Below, piece by piece: positions 1-8,510 of a stretch of DNA of 64,000 nucleotides. Position numbers and translations under genes: made by a program. The notes beneath the pieces were generated by a model. It worked only from the letters and a program-made list of their open reading frames with translations. It was not told where the DNA came from and did no database searches. Position 1 is the first letter of the stretch; each line of letters opens with the position of its first letter. This DNA is from Roseibium suaedae (GTDB lineage: Bacteria > Pseudomonadota > Alphaproteobacteria > Rhizobiales > Stappiaceae): positions 586,985-650,984 of the forward strand of contig NZ_FRBW01000003.1 of NCBI RefSeq assembly GCF_900142725.1, in the 5' to 3' direction.

Positions 1-470
1 TCGTTCCGGGCCGAAGGGTGGATGACAATGTCTCCGTGCTCCTGCGCTTTGACAGCGGGGCGAAGGGCATGCTCTGGGCGTCCCAGGTGGCTCCCGGCAA
101 TGAAAACGCCCTCACCTTGCGCGTCTATGGCGACAAGGGCGGGTTGGAATGGCATCAGGAAAACCCGAACCAGCTCTGGTACACGCCTTTTGGCGAGCCG
201 AAGCGCCTGCTGACGCGGGGCGGTGCCGGCAGCACACCGGCAGCCGAAAGGGTGACCCGCGTTCCGGCCGGGCATCCGGAAGGCTATCTGGAAGGCTTTG
301 CCACCATCTACCGGGAGGCCGCCGACGCCATCCGCGCCAAGCGCGCAGGCAAGGACATTCCGGACGGCGTCACCTTCCCGGGAATTGCGGATGGTCTTTC
401 CGGCATGCGCTTCATCTCGGCCTGCATCCGTTCATCCTCGGATGGCGGCGTGTGGACACGGGTGCGGTAG
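1..470 (+). CDS. Gfo/Idh/MocA family oxidoreductase, C-terminal part (5' end outside window)
   Basis: The reading frame is open from the left edge of the window (codons begin at base 3), so the GTG at 18 is not a true start and the gene is truncated by the window. The visible part of about 155 residues matches the C-terminal alpha/beta domain of Gfo/Idh/MocA NAD(P)-dependent sugar or cyclitol dehydrogenases: a DDNVSVLLRFDSGAKG strand, a VYGDKGGLEW strand and a late GHPEGYLEGFATIY helix that is typical of the family. The N-terminal Rossmann fold is not visible, so substrate cannot be inferred. The family call is fairly secure and the specific reaction is unknown. Confidence 0.8.
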   Translation, partial: VPGRRVDDNVSVLLRFDSGAKGMLWASQVAPGNENALTLRVYGDKGGLEWHQENPNQLWYTPFGEPKRLLTRGGAGSTPAAERVTRVPAGHPEGYLEGFATIYREAADAIRAKRAGKDIPDGVTFPGIADGLSGMRFISACIRSSSDGGVWTRVR

Positions 471-634
471 AACCCATTTCAAACCAGGCCTCGCTGCACC
501 TTCTGTCTTCCTGACGGAAGGTGCAGTAAACTCTCTCGTGCCGGATCTGAACCGGAGTGCCCTTTTGTGCGTACCCAGTTCAAGCAACGCTTCCTTGCGT
601 CCCGCAGATCCTCCGGCAAGACAGGACCGACACC

Positions 635-1216
635 ATGCGCCTGAATGTCTCTTATCTCCTCGCCTGCCTCTCCTGGCTGATCATCCCGCTGCTTCCGGCC
701 TCGGCCGCTGAAAGCACGGGAAAATCCGCCTATGACTTTTCCTTCGAGACCGCCCATGGCGAGGACATGCCCCTGTCGGCCTACAAGGGCAAGCTGCTGA
801 TGGTGGTGAACACGGCGACGGAATGCGGCTTCAAGGAACAGATCGGCGATCTGCAGACCCTTTGGGAGCAATACAAGGACCGGGGGCTGGTGGTGCTCGG
901 CGTTCCCTCCAATGACTTCGGAGGCCAGGAGCCCCGATCCAACGAGGAGCTAGCAGGCTTCTGCGAGGTGCGGTTCGGCGCGAAATTTCCGATGACTGCC
1001 AAGGTCCACGTCAAAGGAGACGAGGCCCATCCGTTCTATCAATGGGCCGCCAGCGAGATGGGCATCGCCGCCCGCCCCTACTGGAACTTCCACAAGTACC
1101 TGATCGGCCCGGATGGCCGGATCATCGCCTGGTTCGCAACGCCGACAAGGCCGACGTCGAGCACGGTCACCTCGGAAATCGACACCGCCCTCGCAACTCT
1201 GCCGGTCACGCAGTAG
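635..1216 (+). CDS. Exported glutathione peroxidase
   Basis: The product of about 193 residues is a thiol peroxidase of the glutathione peroxidase family, which reduces peroxides using glutathione or thioredoxin. I chose the ATG at 635 because residues 1-24 then form a signal peptide (MRLN, hydrophobic core, PASAA). An upstream in-frame start at 557 would bury this behind an unlikely leader. The peroxidatic cysteine is Cys64 in NTATECGF, with Gln98 in NDFGGQEP and Trp150 in YWNF completing the usual catalytic set. Cys110 is a possible resolving cysteine. The signal peptide implies a periplasmic location. The zinc operon is convergent, with zur ending six bases downstream. Confidence 0.88.
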   Translation: MRLNVSYLLACLSWLIIPLLPASAAESTGKSAYDFSFETAHGEDMPLSAYKGKLLMVVNTATECGFKEQIGDLQTLWEQYKDRGLVVLGVPSNDFGGQEPRSNEELAGFCEVRFGAKFPMTAKVHVKGDEAHPFYQWAASEMGIAARPYWNFHKYLIGPDGRIIAWFATPTRPTSSTVTSEIDTALATLPVTQ

Positions 1217-1221
1217 CGCCT

Positions 1222-1647
1222 TCAGGCCGCTGCGCAGTCCTTGCAGCGGCCGCGCAACTCGACGGTGGTCTTGCTGGCAGTGAAGCCCTTGGCATCGGCC
1301 CAGGCCTTCAGCACGCGCATGGCTTCTTCCGGCGAGAACTCCTGGACGCTGCCGCAATCCTCGCAGATGGCGAAGGCCGCACTCTCATGGGAGACGCAGC
1401 CTGGATGCCGGCAGGCAACAAAAGCGTTGAGGCTTTCCAGCCGGTGAACCATGCCGAATTCGACCAGCTTGTCGAGAGCCCGGTAGACCTGAAGCGGCGC
1501 ACGGAAACCGTCTTCGCGCAGCTGATCCAGGATCGCATAGGCCGTCAACGGCCCTTCTGCGCCGTCCAGCGCACCGAACACCAGAGCCTGGTTCTTGGTC
1601 AGGTTGGGCTGGTCGTGATCGTGATGGGTATGCTCGTGGGCCGTCAT
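1222..1647 (-). CDS. zur: Zur, Fur-family zinc-responsive repressor
   Basis: This 141-residue Fur-family regulator is expected to repress zinc uptake genes when zinc is bound. Three paired cysteine motifs (CRHPGC, CEDC, CKDC) form the structural zinc site, and a His-rich N-terminus (HEHTHHDHD) may add metal ligands. I chose the ATG at 1647 because it overlaps the stop of znuB by four bases (ATGA), which points to translational coupling. A longer frame up to 1764 lies inside znuB. Its place as the last gene of znuC-znuB-zur makes the Zur assignment much stronger than a general Fur call. Confidence 0.9.
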   Translation of the reverse strand: MTAHEHTHHDHDQPNLTKNQALVFGALDGAEGPLTAYAILDQLREDGFRAPLQVYRALDKLVEFGMVHRLESLNAFVACRHPGCVSHESAAFAICEDCGSVQEFSPEEAMRVLKAWADAKGFTASKTTVELRGRCKDCAAA

Positions 1648-2468
1648 GGATTGGTGCTCCGCTTGAGGCCCCGTTTTGCCAGAAGCCGCTCCCATGGCGC
1701 AAGGCTGACGATGAAAATGCACATCGCTGCTACCACGATCGAGGGTCCTGAGGGCGTGTCCCACTCCAGAGATCCGAACAGACCGGCCACGACCGCGCCG
1801 CAGCCGAGAAGCGAAGCGATGACCGCCATGACTTCCGGTCCGGAGGACAGGCGCCGGGCGCTGGCTGCCGGAATGATCAAGAGCGCGGTGATCAGAAGCA
1901 CCCCGACAACCTTCATGGCAATGGCGATGACCCCGGCCAGAAGCAGCGTAAAGATCAGATTGACCCGCTCCGGCTTGATGCCCTCTGCAGCTGCCAGATC
2001 CGGATTGACCGTCGCGGCAAACAAGGGGCGCCAGATCCAGGCCAGAACCAAGAGCACCAATGCACCGCCACCGTAGATCAGCAGGAGATCCTGACGGTTG
2101 ACGGCCAGGATATCGCCGAAGAGCAGCCCCAGAAGATCCATCCGCACCCAGGTCATGAAGGCGAGGCAGACAAGGCCGATGGCCAGTGCCGAATGGGAGA
2201 GAAGCCCGAGCAGCGCATCCGAGGAGAGCGTCCCCTGACGGCGCAAGAGCAGGAGCAAAACCGCCAGCGCGGAGCTGACGACAAAGACGGTCAGGGTCGT
2301 GTTCACTTGCAGCAGCAGGGACAGCGCCACGCCCAGCAGCGCGCCGTGGGACAGGGTGTCGCCGAAATAGGCCATCCGCCGCCAGACGATGAAACAGCCC
2401 AGCGGCCCGGCCACCAGTGCAACGCCGATGCCGGCAAGCACAGCGCGGGTGAAGAAATCATCGAGCAT
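1644..2468 (-). CDS. znuB: ZnuB, zinc ABC transporter permease
   Basis: The 274-residue protein is a polytopic membrane permease of the ABC-3 family (manganese/zinc/iron type), with seven to eight predicted hydrophobic segments. The motif GDTLSHGALLGVAL near residue 36 is typical of these permeases and faces the ATPase. It would form the inner-membrane channel of the high-affinity ZnuABC importer. It overlaps znuC by 11 bases upstream and zur by four bases downstream, so the three genes are one operon. The substrate-binding protein ZnuA is not encoded in this window. Confidence 0.93.
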   Translation of the reverse strand: MLDDFFTRAVLAGIGVALVAGPLGCFIVWRRMAYFGDTLSHGALLGVALSLLLQVNTTLTVFVVSSALAVLLLLLRRQGTLSSDALLGLLSHSALAIGLVCLAFMTWVRMDLLGLLFGDILAVNRQDLLLIYGGGALVLLVLAWIWRPLFAATVNPDLAAAEGIKPERVNLIFTLLLAGVIAIAMKVVGVLLITALLIIPAASARRLSSGPEVMAVIASLLGCGAVVAGLFGSLEWDTPSGPSIVVAAMCIFIVSLAPWERLLAKRGLKRSTNP

Positions 2469-3447
2469 CCGTCGTCTCCTTCACCGCTTCGCCTGAATGT
2501 GTATGAGAGTGGTCGTGAGCATGGCCATGGTTGTGGTCATGCACGTGATCGTGACCGCAGCCCTCCCCATGCGCATGGGCGTGGTGGGAGGCGTGGTCAT
2601 GGGAATGGTCCTCGTGCCCATGCGGCGCTTCGCAATGCTCGCCGGCGCAGTCTTCGCTGACGGTCCCGTCCGCGTGGCGCACCCGTCCATCTGGCAGATG
2701 CACATGATCGTGGTGATGCTGATAGACCGCGATCCCTGCCCCGGCCCTGTGCCCAAAAAGCTGAAGGAAGGCAGGGCTTTGAGAGACCGCCGAAGGCGTG
2801 CCCCGGCAGCAGACATGGCCATTGAGGCAGATCACCTGATCGGTGGCGGCCATGACCACGTGAAGATCGTGGGAGATCATCAGAACCCCGCAGCCGAGTT
2901 CCGTGCGCAGACGGGAAATCAGCTCGTAGATGGCAATCTCACCGGAGTAATCAACGCCCTGCACCGGCTCATCCAGAACCAGAAGATCGGGAGACACGGC
3001 AATGGCACGGGCAAGCAGGACCCGCTGCAACTCGCCACCGGAGAGATGCCGCACCTCAGCCCGCATCAGATGGGCTGCTCCCGTGCGCTCCAGCGCAGCG
3101 TGAATCTGGGCATCGGACAGCTTTACCGTCAGCGCCATGAAGCGCCGCACGGTCAAAGGCAGGGTCCAGTCGACCAGAAGTTTCTGCGGCACATAGCCGA
3201 CCTTCAGGCCGCGCTTGCGCTCCGCCTTGCCTTCGCTCGGCGTCAAGATGCCGAGCGCCATCTTGGCGGAAGTCGACTTGCCCGAGCCGTTCGGCCCGAT
3301 CAGCGTGACAATCTCGCCGGGCGAAACGGACAGATCCACCCCGCGCACCAGCCAGCGCCCGCCGCTGGAAACCCCGGCACGCTCCAGCCGCACCAGTGGC
3401 GCTTGCCGGTCCTGCCCGCTCAAGGCAGGCTTTTCCATCGCATTCAT
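2458..3447 (-). CDS. znuC: ZnuC, zinc ABC transporter ATPase with long His-rich tail
   Basis: The 329-residue ATPase energises zinc import. Walker A is GPNGSGKST at residues 51-59, the signature is LSGGE near 135, and Walker B is LLVLDEP near 155. After about residue 243 the protein carries an unusual C-terminal tail of roughly 85 residues with about 26 histidines in HD/GH pairs and two Cys-containing patches (EHCEAPHGH, GEGCGHDH). This tail probably binds or senses zinc. I chose the ATG at 3447 because homology begins there; an upstream frame reaches 3492. It is first in the znuC-znuB-zur operon and lies just downstream of a Zur-box-like palindrome. Confidence 0.92.
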   Translation of the reverse strand: MNAMEKPALSGQDRQAPLVRLERAGVSSGGRWLVRGVDLSVSPGEIVTLIGPNGSGKSTSAKMALGILTPSEGKAERKRGLKVGYVPQKLLVDWTLPLTVRRFMALTVKLSDAQIHAALERTGAAHLMRAEVRHLSGGELQRVLLARAIAVSPDLLVLDEPVQGVDYSGEIAIYELISRLRTELGCGVLMISHDLHVVMAATDQVICLNGHVCCRGTPSAVSQSPAFLQLFGHRAGAGIAVYQHHHDHVHLPDGRVRHADGTVSEDCAGEHCEAPHGHEDHSHDHASHHAHAHGEGCGHDHVHDHNHGHAHDHSHTHSGEAVKETTDAR

Positions 3448-3517
3448 GACAGCTACCTGTTCTCCGCCGTGCCTCCTGCCGCGCCGTGACACCTGGCGGC
3501 AGGCCAGCGGCCTGTTG

Positions 3518-3542
3518 GAGACATGTTATAGCGTTACATCTC
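3518..3542. promoter_or_regulatory. Candidate Zur operator
   Basis: An imperfect inverted repeat lies 70-95 bases upstream of znuC: GAG at 3518, ATGT at 3522, then TACAT at 3535 and CTC at 3540. The AT-rich core, ATGTTATAGCGTTACAT, resembles alphaproteobacterial Zur boxes built on ATGTTATA half-sites. It sits between the divergent znuC and manC starts, so it could also influence manC. The match is by eye. Confidence 0.5.
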
Positions 3543-3678
3543 TTTTGAAAACCGGCGAAGCTTTTGTCCACCGATGCTGGCCCTGCCGATTTCTGCCTAT
3601 GGCCAGAACGGCGCTCTTTCGCTACCTATGCAGGAGATTTCAATAGCCCTCTGGTCAATCTCAAGGACCGCCCGTCTC

Positions 3679-5064
3679 ATGATCGTTCCCTGCATTCTAT
3701 CCGGTGGCATCGGCTCCAGGCTCTGGCCTCTTTCGCGCAAGGACCGGCCGAAGCAGTTCCTGCCGATCTTTGACGGGGAAAGCCTGTTCCAGAAGACCTT
3801 GCTGCGGGTGGCGGGTGACGCCTTCGCCGATCCGATCGTCATCGGCAATCACGATCACCGGTTCCTCATCGGCGAACAGCTCGCGGAAGCGGGCCGCAGC
3901 GCCAGCGCCATCCTGCTGGAACCCATCGGCCGCAACACCGCGGCCCCTGCTGCCATGGCCGCGCTTCTGGCGGCCGAGCAGAACCCGGATGCCTTGGTGC
4001 TTCTTCTGCCCTCCGATCACATGATCGAGCGGGAAGATCAGTTCCTGGAGGCCGTGACCAATGCCGTTCCGGCCGCCGAAGCTGGCCGGATCGTCACCTT
4101 CGGCATCACCCCGCAAGAGCCGAACACCGGCTACGGCTATATCCGCCTGGAACAGGGCACCGACCCGGTCCGCGATGTGGCCGCGTTCGTCGAGAAGCCG
4201 GACGCGGAGCGGGCAAAAGCCTTCCTGGCCGACGGCAATTATGTCTGGAACGCCGGCATCTTCCTTTATTCCGCCAAGGCGATGATCGCCGCCTTCGAGA
4301 CCCATCAGCCGGAGCTGATGGCGGATATCCGCGCGGCCCTGGAGACACGCTCCGCCGATCTCGACTTCATCCGCATGGATCCGGAGGCCTTTGCCCGCAT
4401 TGGCAACATTTCCATCGACTATGCCATCATGGAACGGGCCACCGGCATCGCCTGTGTCCCCATGGCGCCGGGTTGGGACGATCTGGGGTCCTGGTCCGCC
4501 ATCTGGGGCGTGTTGAAGAAGGATGCGGATGGCAACAGCGGCCTTGGCGACACCCGTTTCCTCAATTCGGAAAACTGCCTTGCCTATGCGGACGAGGGCT
4601 TGGTTTCCGTAATCGGCCTCTCCGACGTGCTGGTGATTTCGACCCGCGACAGTGTTCTGGTCGCTCACAAGGACAAGGCGCAGGACGTCAAGAAGATCGT
4701 CGAAGCCCTTGAAAAGGAAGGCCGCCGAGAGGCTGACGCCCATCCGCGCAGCTACCGCCCCTGGGGCTGGACCGAACGGATCAATGCGGGCGAGCGCTTT
4801 TCCGTTCAATCCATGATGATCAAGCCCGGCAAGGGGCTGACCCTGCAAAGCCACCTGCACCGGGCCGAGCATTGGGTGGTCGTCTCAGGGACTGTGGAAG
4901 TCACAATCGATGGCAAGGCGGAGTATCTGACGGAAAACCAGTCCGCCTATGTGCCGCTGGGCGCAAGGCACAAGCTGTTCAACCCGGGCAAGATCCCCGT
5001 CAGGATGATCGAAGTCCAGTCCGGCACCTATCTGGACGAGGACGACATCCAGCGGCACGGGTGA
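3679..5064 (+). CDS. manC: Mannose-1-phosphate guanylyltransferase / mannose-6-phosphate isomerase
   Basis: The 461-residue protein is a type II bifunctional enzyme that makes GDP-mannose for exopolysaccharide or LPS. The N-terminal nucleotidyltransferase has the pyrophosphorylase signature SGGIGSRLWPLSRKDRPKQF (residues 7-26) and the later FVEKP motif. The C-terminal 110 residues form a cupin isomerase domain with a HRAEHWVVVSG strand. I chose the ATG at 3679 because homology starts at MIVPCILSGG; the frame is open to 3574. It stands alone, divergent from znuC and convergent with cysNC. Confidence 0.92.
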   Translation: MIVPCILSGGIGSRLWPLSRKDRPKQFLPIFDGESLFQKTLLRVAGDAFADPIVIGNHDHRFLIGEQLAEAGRSASAILLEPIGRNTAAPAAMAALLAAEQNPDALVLLLPSDHMIEREDQFLEAVTNAVPAAEAGRIVTFGITPQEPNTGYGYIRLEQGTDPVRDVAAFVEKPDAERAKAFLADGNYVWNAGIFLYSAKAMIAAFETHQPELMADIRAALETRSADLDFIRMDPEAFARIGNISIDYAIMERATGIACVPMAPGWDDLGSWSAIWGVLKKDADGNSGLGDTRFLNSENCLAYADEGLVSVIGLSDVLVISTRDSVLVAHKDKAQDVKKIVEALEKEGRREADAHPRSYRPWGWTERINAGERFSVQSMMIKPGKGLTLQSHLHRAEHWVVVSGTVEVTIDGKAEYLTENQSAYVPLGARHKLFNPGKIPVRMIEVQSGTYLDEDDIQRHG

Positions 5065-5119
5065 ATTGCTGCGGCGTTTTCCGGAAACTGTTCCTCAAAC
5101 GGCAAGCGTCATAAAAAGA

Positions 5120-5135
5120 CCGGGCAATTGCCCGG
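5120..5135 (-). terminator. Rho-independent terminator, minus strand (cysNC side)
   Basis: The perfect stem CCGGGC-AATT-GCCCGG is followed on the minus strand by TCTTTTTAT. It lies about 190 bases beyond the cysNC stop and close to the manC 3' end, so it fits termination of the cysDNC transcript. Confidence 0.6.
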
Positions 5136-5170
5136 CCTCAAACTGCTGACAAAGTTTCTACCTCTCCACC

Positions 5171-5247
5171 GTCATCCTCGGCCTTGAGCCGAGGACCTAA
5201 ACAAGTCAATGACTTGCAGATGGTCGGGACAAGCCCGACCATGACGA
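5171..5247 (+). repeat. Palindromic intergenic repeat, family A, copy 1
   Basis: Two hairpins, TCCTCGGCCTTGAGCCGAGGA and GGTCGGGACAAGCCCGACC, are joined by a spacer containing TCAATGACTTGCAGA. A second copy lies in the opposite orientation at 24359-24435 with only about five differences over roughly 77 bases. Half-elements occur near 12344 and 24515. Both full copies sit between convergent genes. Confidence 0.8.
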
Positions 5248-5280
5248 ATGGGGAAAGCACCCCCTTTGTCATCAACCTCA

Positions 5281-5304
5281 GGCCGGGCGATTGCCCGGCC
5301 TTTT
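5281..5304 (+). terminator. Rho-independent terminator, plus strand (manC side)
   Basis: The perfect stem GGCCGGGC-GATT-GCCCGGCC is followed on the plus strand by TTTTCGCTTTTC. It is 216 bases past the manC stop and just before the cysNC 3' end. Its stem core is the same as that of the opposing terminator at 5120. Confidence 0.65.
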
Positions 5305-5327
5305 CGCTTTTCTCGATCTTGTCCGGA

Positions 5328-7277
5328 TCAGATGCCGCCGCCGCCGGAAACGATGGACGGGGACAGCAGATAGTTGTTGTCGCGCAGGTAGCGGATGACG
5401 TCTTCGGCGACGTCTTCCGGATCACGGCCAAAGTTCTTCAGCACCAGTTCCGGGTTCTCAGGAACCTCATAGGGACTGTCGATGCCGGTGAAGTTCTTGA
5501 TCTGACCGGCTTCCGCCTTGGCATAGAGCCCCTTCGGGTCGCGCTTCTTGCACTCTTCGATCGGGGTGTCGACGAAGATCTCGATGAACTCGCCATCCTG
5601 CAGCAGATCCCGGGCCATCTGACGCTCGGCGCGGAACGGCGAGATGAACGAGACCAGCGTGATCAGGCCGCTGTCCACGAAGAGACGGGAGACTTCCCCC
5701 ACACGGCGGATATTCTCCACCCGGTCCGCATCGGTGAAGCCGAGGTCCTTGTTGAGGCCATGACGCACATTGTCGCCATCCAGCGTGTAGGTGTGCCGGC
5801 CTTCCAGATGCAGCTTCTTTTCCACGATCGAGGCAATGGTCGACTTGCCCGAGCCGGAGAGACCCGTGAACCACAGAACCGCCGGGCGCTGGCCGAGGCT
5901 TTCCGCACGGGCGGCCTTGTCCACGTCCAGGGCCTGCCAATGGATGTTGGTTGCCCGGCGCAGGGCAAACCAGACCATGCCCGCGCCAACGGTGGCATTG
6001 GTCACCCGGTCGATCAGGATGAAGGAGCCGGTCGAGCGGTTCGCCTCGTAAGGGTCAAAGGCAACAGGGGCAGACATGGCGAGATTGCAGAAGGCGATCT
6101 CGTTCAGCTCCAGCTGCTTGCCGGCCACATGCTCGAAGGTGTTGACGTTGATCTTGTGCTTGATCTCCGTGACGGTCGCCGTCACGGACCGGGTGCCGAT
6201 CTTCATGAGATAGGACCGGCCCGGCAGCAGGGCATCTTCCGCCATCCAGATCAGGTGAGCCGCCATCTGGTCCGCCACATCCGGACGGGCCGTGGCATCG
6301 GCCAGAAGATCGCCGCGGGAGATATCGATCTCGTCTTCCAGCGTGATGGTCACCGCTTCGCCTGCGCGTGCGGCATCCGCCTCGCCCACCGGGGTCAGGA
6401 TCGAGGCGACCTTGGAGGTCTTGCCGGAGCCGGCAACAACCAGTTCGTCGCCCTTCTTCACCACGCCGCCGGCGATCGTGCCGGAATAGCCGCGGAAGTC
6501 GAGGTTCGGACGGTTCACCCACTGGACCGGGAAGCGGAACGGCTGGTTCAGCTCGTGCTCGCCGATCTGCACCGTTTCCAGATGCTCCAGCAGAGTCTGC
6601 CCCTGATACCAGCCCATGTTCTCGCTGCGGCCGGTAACATTGTCACCGTAGCGGGCGGACATGGGGATGGCGACCAGGGTCTCGAAGTCGAAGCCGGAGG
6701 CAAACTGCTCAAAAGTCTCACGGATTTCGTTGAACCGCTCTTCGGAGAAGTCCACCAGGTCGATCTTGTTCACCGCCAGAACCACATGGCGGATGCCGAG
6801 CAGCGAGGCAATGAAGGCATGGCGGCGGGTCTGCACCATCAGGCCATGACGGGCATCGACCAGGAGCACGGCAAGATCCGCTGTGGAGGCACCAGTCGCC
6901 ATGTTGCGGGTGTATTGCTCGTGGCCGGGGGTGTCGGCAACGATGAACTTGCGCTTGTCTGTGGCAAAGAAGCGGTAGGCCACATCGATGGTGATGCCCT
7001 GCTCGCGCTCGGCCTCAAGGCCGTCCACCAGCAAGGCCAGGTCGATGTCCTCGCCCACGGTGCCGTGGCGGCGCGAATCCTTTTCAAGAGCCGCCAGCTG
7101 GTCTTCGAAGATCAGCTTGGTGTCATAAAGCAGACGGCCAATCAGGGTCGACTTGCCATCATCCACGGAGCCACAGGTCAGGAAGCGGAGCTGATCCTTT
7201 TCTTCCTGGGCCAGAATGTAGTCGGTCACGGCCTCTTCGGTGGCCGAGGCAAGGGCGTTGGTTTCCAGGGAAGACAT
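5328..7277 (-). CDS. cysNC: Bifunctional sulfate adenylyltransferase subunit 1 / adenylylsulfate kinase
   Basis: The 649-residue fusion activates sulfate in two steps. The N-terminal part (about 1-440) is the GTPase subunit of ATP sulfurylase, with P-loop [17 protein letters not shown] and NKIDL motifs. The C-terminal 200 residues are APS kinase, with a second P-loop GLSGSGKST, the [10 protein letters not shown] motif and FISPFRAER. It would make APS and then PAPS for cysteine synthesis or sulfation. The start overlaps the stop of cysD by one base (TGATG), so cysD-cysNC is an operon. Fused CysN/CysC proteins like the NodQ type are common in rhizobia. Confidence 0.95.
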   Translation of the reverse strand: MSSLETNALASATEEAVTDYILAQEEKDQLRFLTCGSVDDGKSTLIGRLLYDTKLIFEDQLAALEKDSRRHGTVGEDIDLALLVDGLEAEREQGITIDVAYRFFATDKRKFIVADTPGHEQYTRNMATGASTADLAVLLVDARHGLMVQTRRHAFIASLLGIRHVVLAVNKIDLVDFSEERFNEIRETFEQFASGFDFETLVAIPMSARYGDNVTGRSENMGWYQGQTLLEHLETVQIGEHELNQPFRFPVQWVNRPNLDFRGYSGTIAGGVVKKGDELVVAGSGKTSKVASILTPVGEADAARAGEAVTITLEDEIDISRGDLLADATARPDVADQMAAHLIWMAEDALLPGRSYLMKIGTRSVTATVTEIKHKINVNTFEHVAGKQLELNEIAFCNLAMSAPVAFDPYEANRSTGSFILIDRVTNATVGAGMVWFALRRATNIHWQALDVDKAARAESLGQRPAVLWFTGLSGSGKSTIASIVEKKLHLEGRHTYTLDGDNVRHGLNKDLGFTDADRVENIRRVGEVSRLFVDSGLITLVSFISPFRAERQMARDLLQDGEFIEIFVDTPIEECKKRDPKGLYAKAEAGQIKNFTGIDSPYEVPENPELVLKNFGRDPEDVAEDVIRYLRDNNYLLSPSIVSGGGGI

Positions 7278-8206
7278 CAGAAATACCCCTCGCGCTTCTT
7301 CTTTTCCATGGAGGCGCTGTCATCGTGGTCAATCAGGCGGCCGGAGCGCTCGGAAGTCCGGGCAATCAGCATCTCGCGGACAATCGCCGGCAGCGTGTCG
7401 GCATCCGACTCGATCGCCCCCGTCAGCGGGTAGCAGCCAAGGGTGCGGAACCGCACCATCTTCTCTTCGATCTGTTCACCCGGCTGGATCGGCATACGCT
7501 CGTCATCCACCATGATCAGCATGCCGTCCCGGTCGACAACTGGCCGCTTGGCAGCAAAATACAGCGGCACCATCGGGATGTTTTCCGTCAGGATGTACTG
7601 CCAGATGTCCAGCTCGGTCCAGTTGGACAGCGGGAAGGCGCGGATGCTTTCGCCCTTGGCCACCCGGGCATTGTAAAGGTTCCACAGTTCCGGACGCTGG
7701 TTCTTCGGGTCCCAGCCATGGCTGGAATTGCGGAAGGAGAAGACGCGCTCCTTGGCTCGGGACTTTTCTTCATCGCGGCGCGCGCCGCCGAAGGCAGCAT
7801 CGAAGCCATACTTGTTCAGCGCCTGCTTCAGCGCCTCGGTCTTCATGATGTGCGTGTGCACGGAAGAGCCATGGGAGAACGGGCCGATGCCCTGCTCGAT
7901 CCCGTCCGGGTTGGTGTAGACGAGGAGATCCAGGCCGAGCCGCTTGGCGGTCGCATCGCGGAACTCGATCATCTCCCGGAACTTCCAGGTCGTATCCACA
8001 TGGAGCAAAGGGAACGGCGGCTTCGACGGCGCAAAGGCCTTCATCGCCAGATGCAGCATCACGCTGGAATCCTTGCCGATCGAATAGAGCATCACCGGAT
8101 TGCGGAACTCGGCCGCAACTTCCCGGATAATATGGATGCTCTCCGCCTCAAGACGCCGCAAATTGCTCAATCGCTCTGCCGAAAGACCCGGCACACTCAT
8201 ATCCAT
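7277..8206 (-). CDS. cysD: Sulfate adenylyltransferase subunit 2
   Basis: The 309-residue protein is the catalytic subunit of ATP sulfurylase, of the PAPS-reductase/ATP pyrophosphatase fold. The PP-loop motif [13 protein letters not shown] is at residues 41-53, followed by [10 protein letters not shown] and [15 protein letters not shown], all diagnostic. It forms a heterodimer with CysN. It is the first gene of the cysD-cysNC pair. A second ATG lies two codons downstream (MSVPGLS at 8200), and either could be used. The region upstream (8207-8510) holds no other gene. Confidence 0.95.
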   Translation of the reverse strand: MDMSVPGLSAERLSNLRRLEAESIHIIREVAAEFRNPVMLYSIGKDSSVMLHLAMKAFAPSKPPFPLLHVDTTWKFREMIEFRDATAKRLGLDLLVYTNPDGIEQGIGPFSHGSSVHTHIMKTEALKQALNKYGFDAAFGGARRDEEKSRAKERVFSFRNSSHGWDPKNQRPELWNLYNARVAKGESIRAFPLSNWTELDIWQYILTENIPMVPLYFAAKRPVVDRDGMLIMVDDERMPIQPGEQIEEKMVRFRTLGCYPLTGAIESDADTLPAIVREMLIARTSERSGRLIDHDDSASMEKKKREGYF

Positions 8207-8510
8207 AGGGGGTAAACCTCACGTCTTCCCTGCACCGGCAACAACCGGCGATCCCGCACTAGCCGGGCCCGGCTCCTGCTTGAGAGGGCGCACCTGGCTG
8301 GCGAAGGACAATCTCTGATCTTGCCGTGCACCCTATCCTGATTGGGACAGGCCTGAAACAAACGGCTTTTTCCTGCAGCGGGAAAGACGGGTTTTTTTGT
8401 CTCTTTTTTGGCGATGAGGCGAAAGCGGCGTTCGGAGGGAGATGTTGTCCCCGGCTGAAACCTGCAGAAACAGTGCTTTGAGAGAAAAGGATTCCGGAAA
8501 TCCGCCCCAC
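8207..8510. other. Intergenic region between cysD and pcaQ
   Basis: This stretch must hold the cysD promoter and the 3' end of the pcaQ transcript, both on the minus strand. It contains a T-rich run on the plus strand near 8392-8410. I see no convincing gene, operator palindrome or standard terminator. Confidence 0.5.

Noticed and set aside
557..634. Upstream extension of glutathione peroxidase from 557
   Set aside because: The extra 26 residues would precede a normal signal peptide and have no ribosome binding site, so the ATG at 635 was preferred.
2497..3489. Plus-strand frame opposite znuC rich in Met/Val (MVVVMHVIV)
   Set aside because: It is the complement of the His-rich tail of ZnuC and has no independent evidence.
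5171..5247. CRISPR repeat
   Set aside because: Only two full copies exist 19 kb apart in opposite orientation, with no spacers or cas genes, so it is an interspersed repeat.
5184..7433. A 749-codon open frame on the plus strand antisense to cysNC/cysD
   Set aside because: It mirrors cysNC codon by codon, has no recognisable domain and begins inside a palindromic repeat. High GC content produces such long antisense frames throughout this window.
8395..8420. Terminator in the cysD-pcaQ gap
   Set aside because: There is a T-rich run but no stable stem directly before it on either strand.
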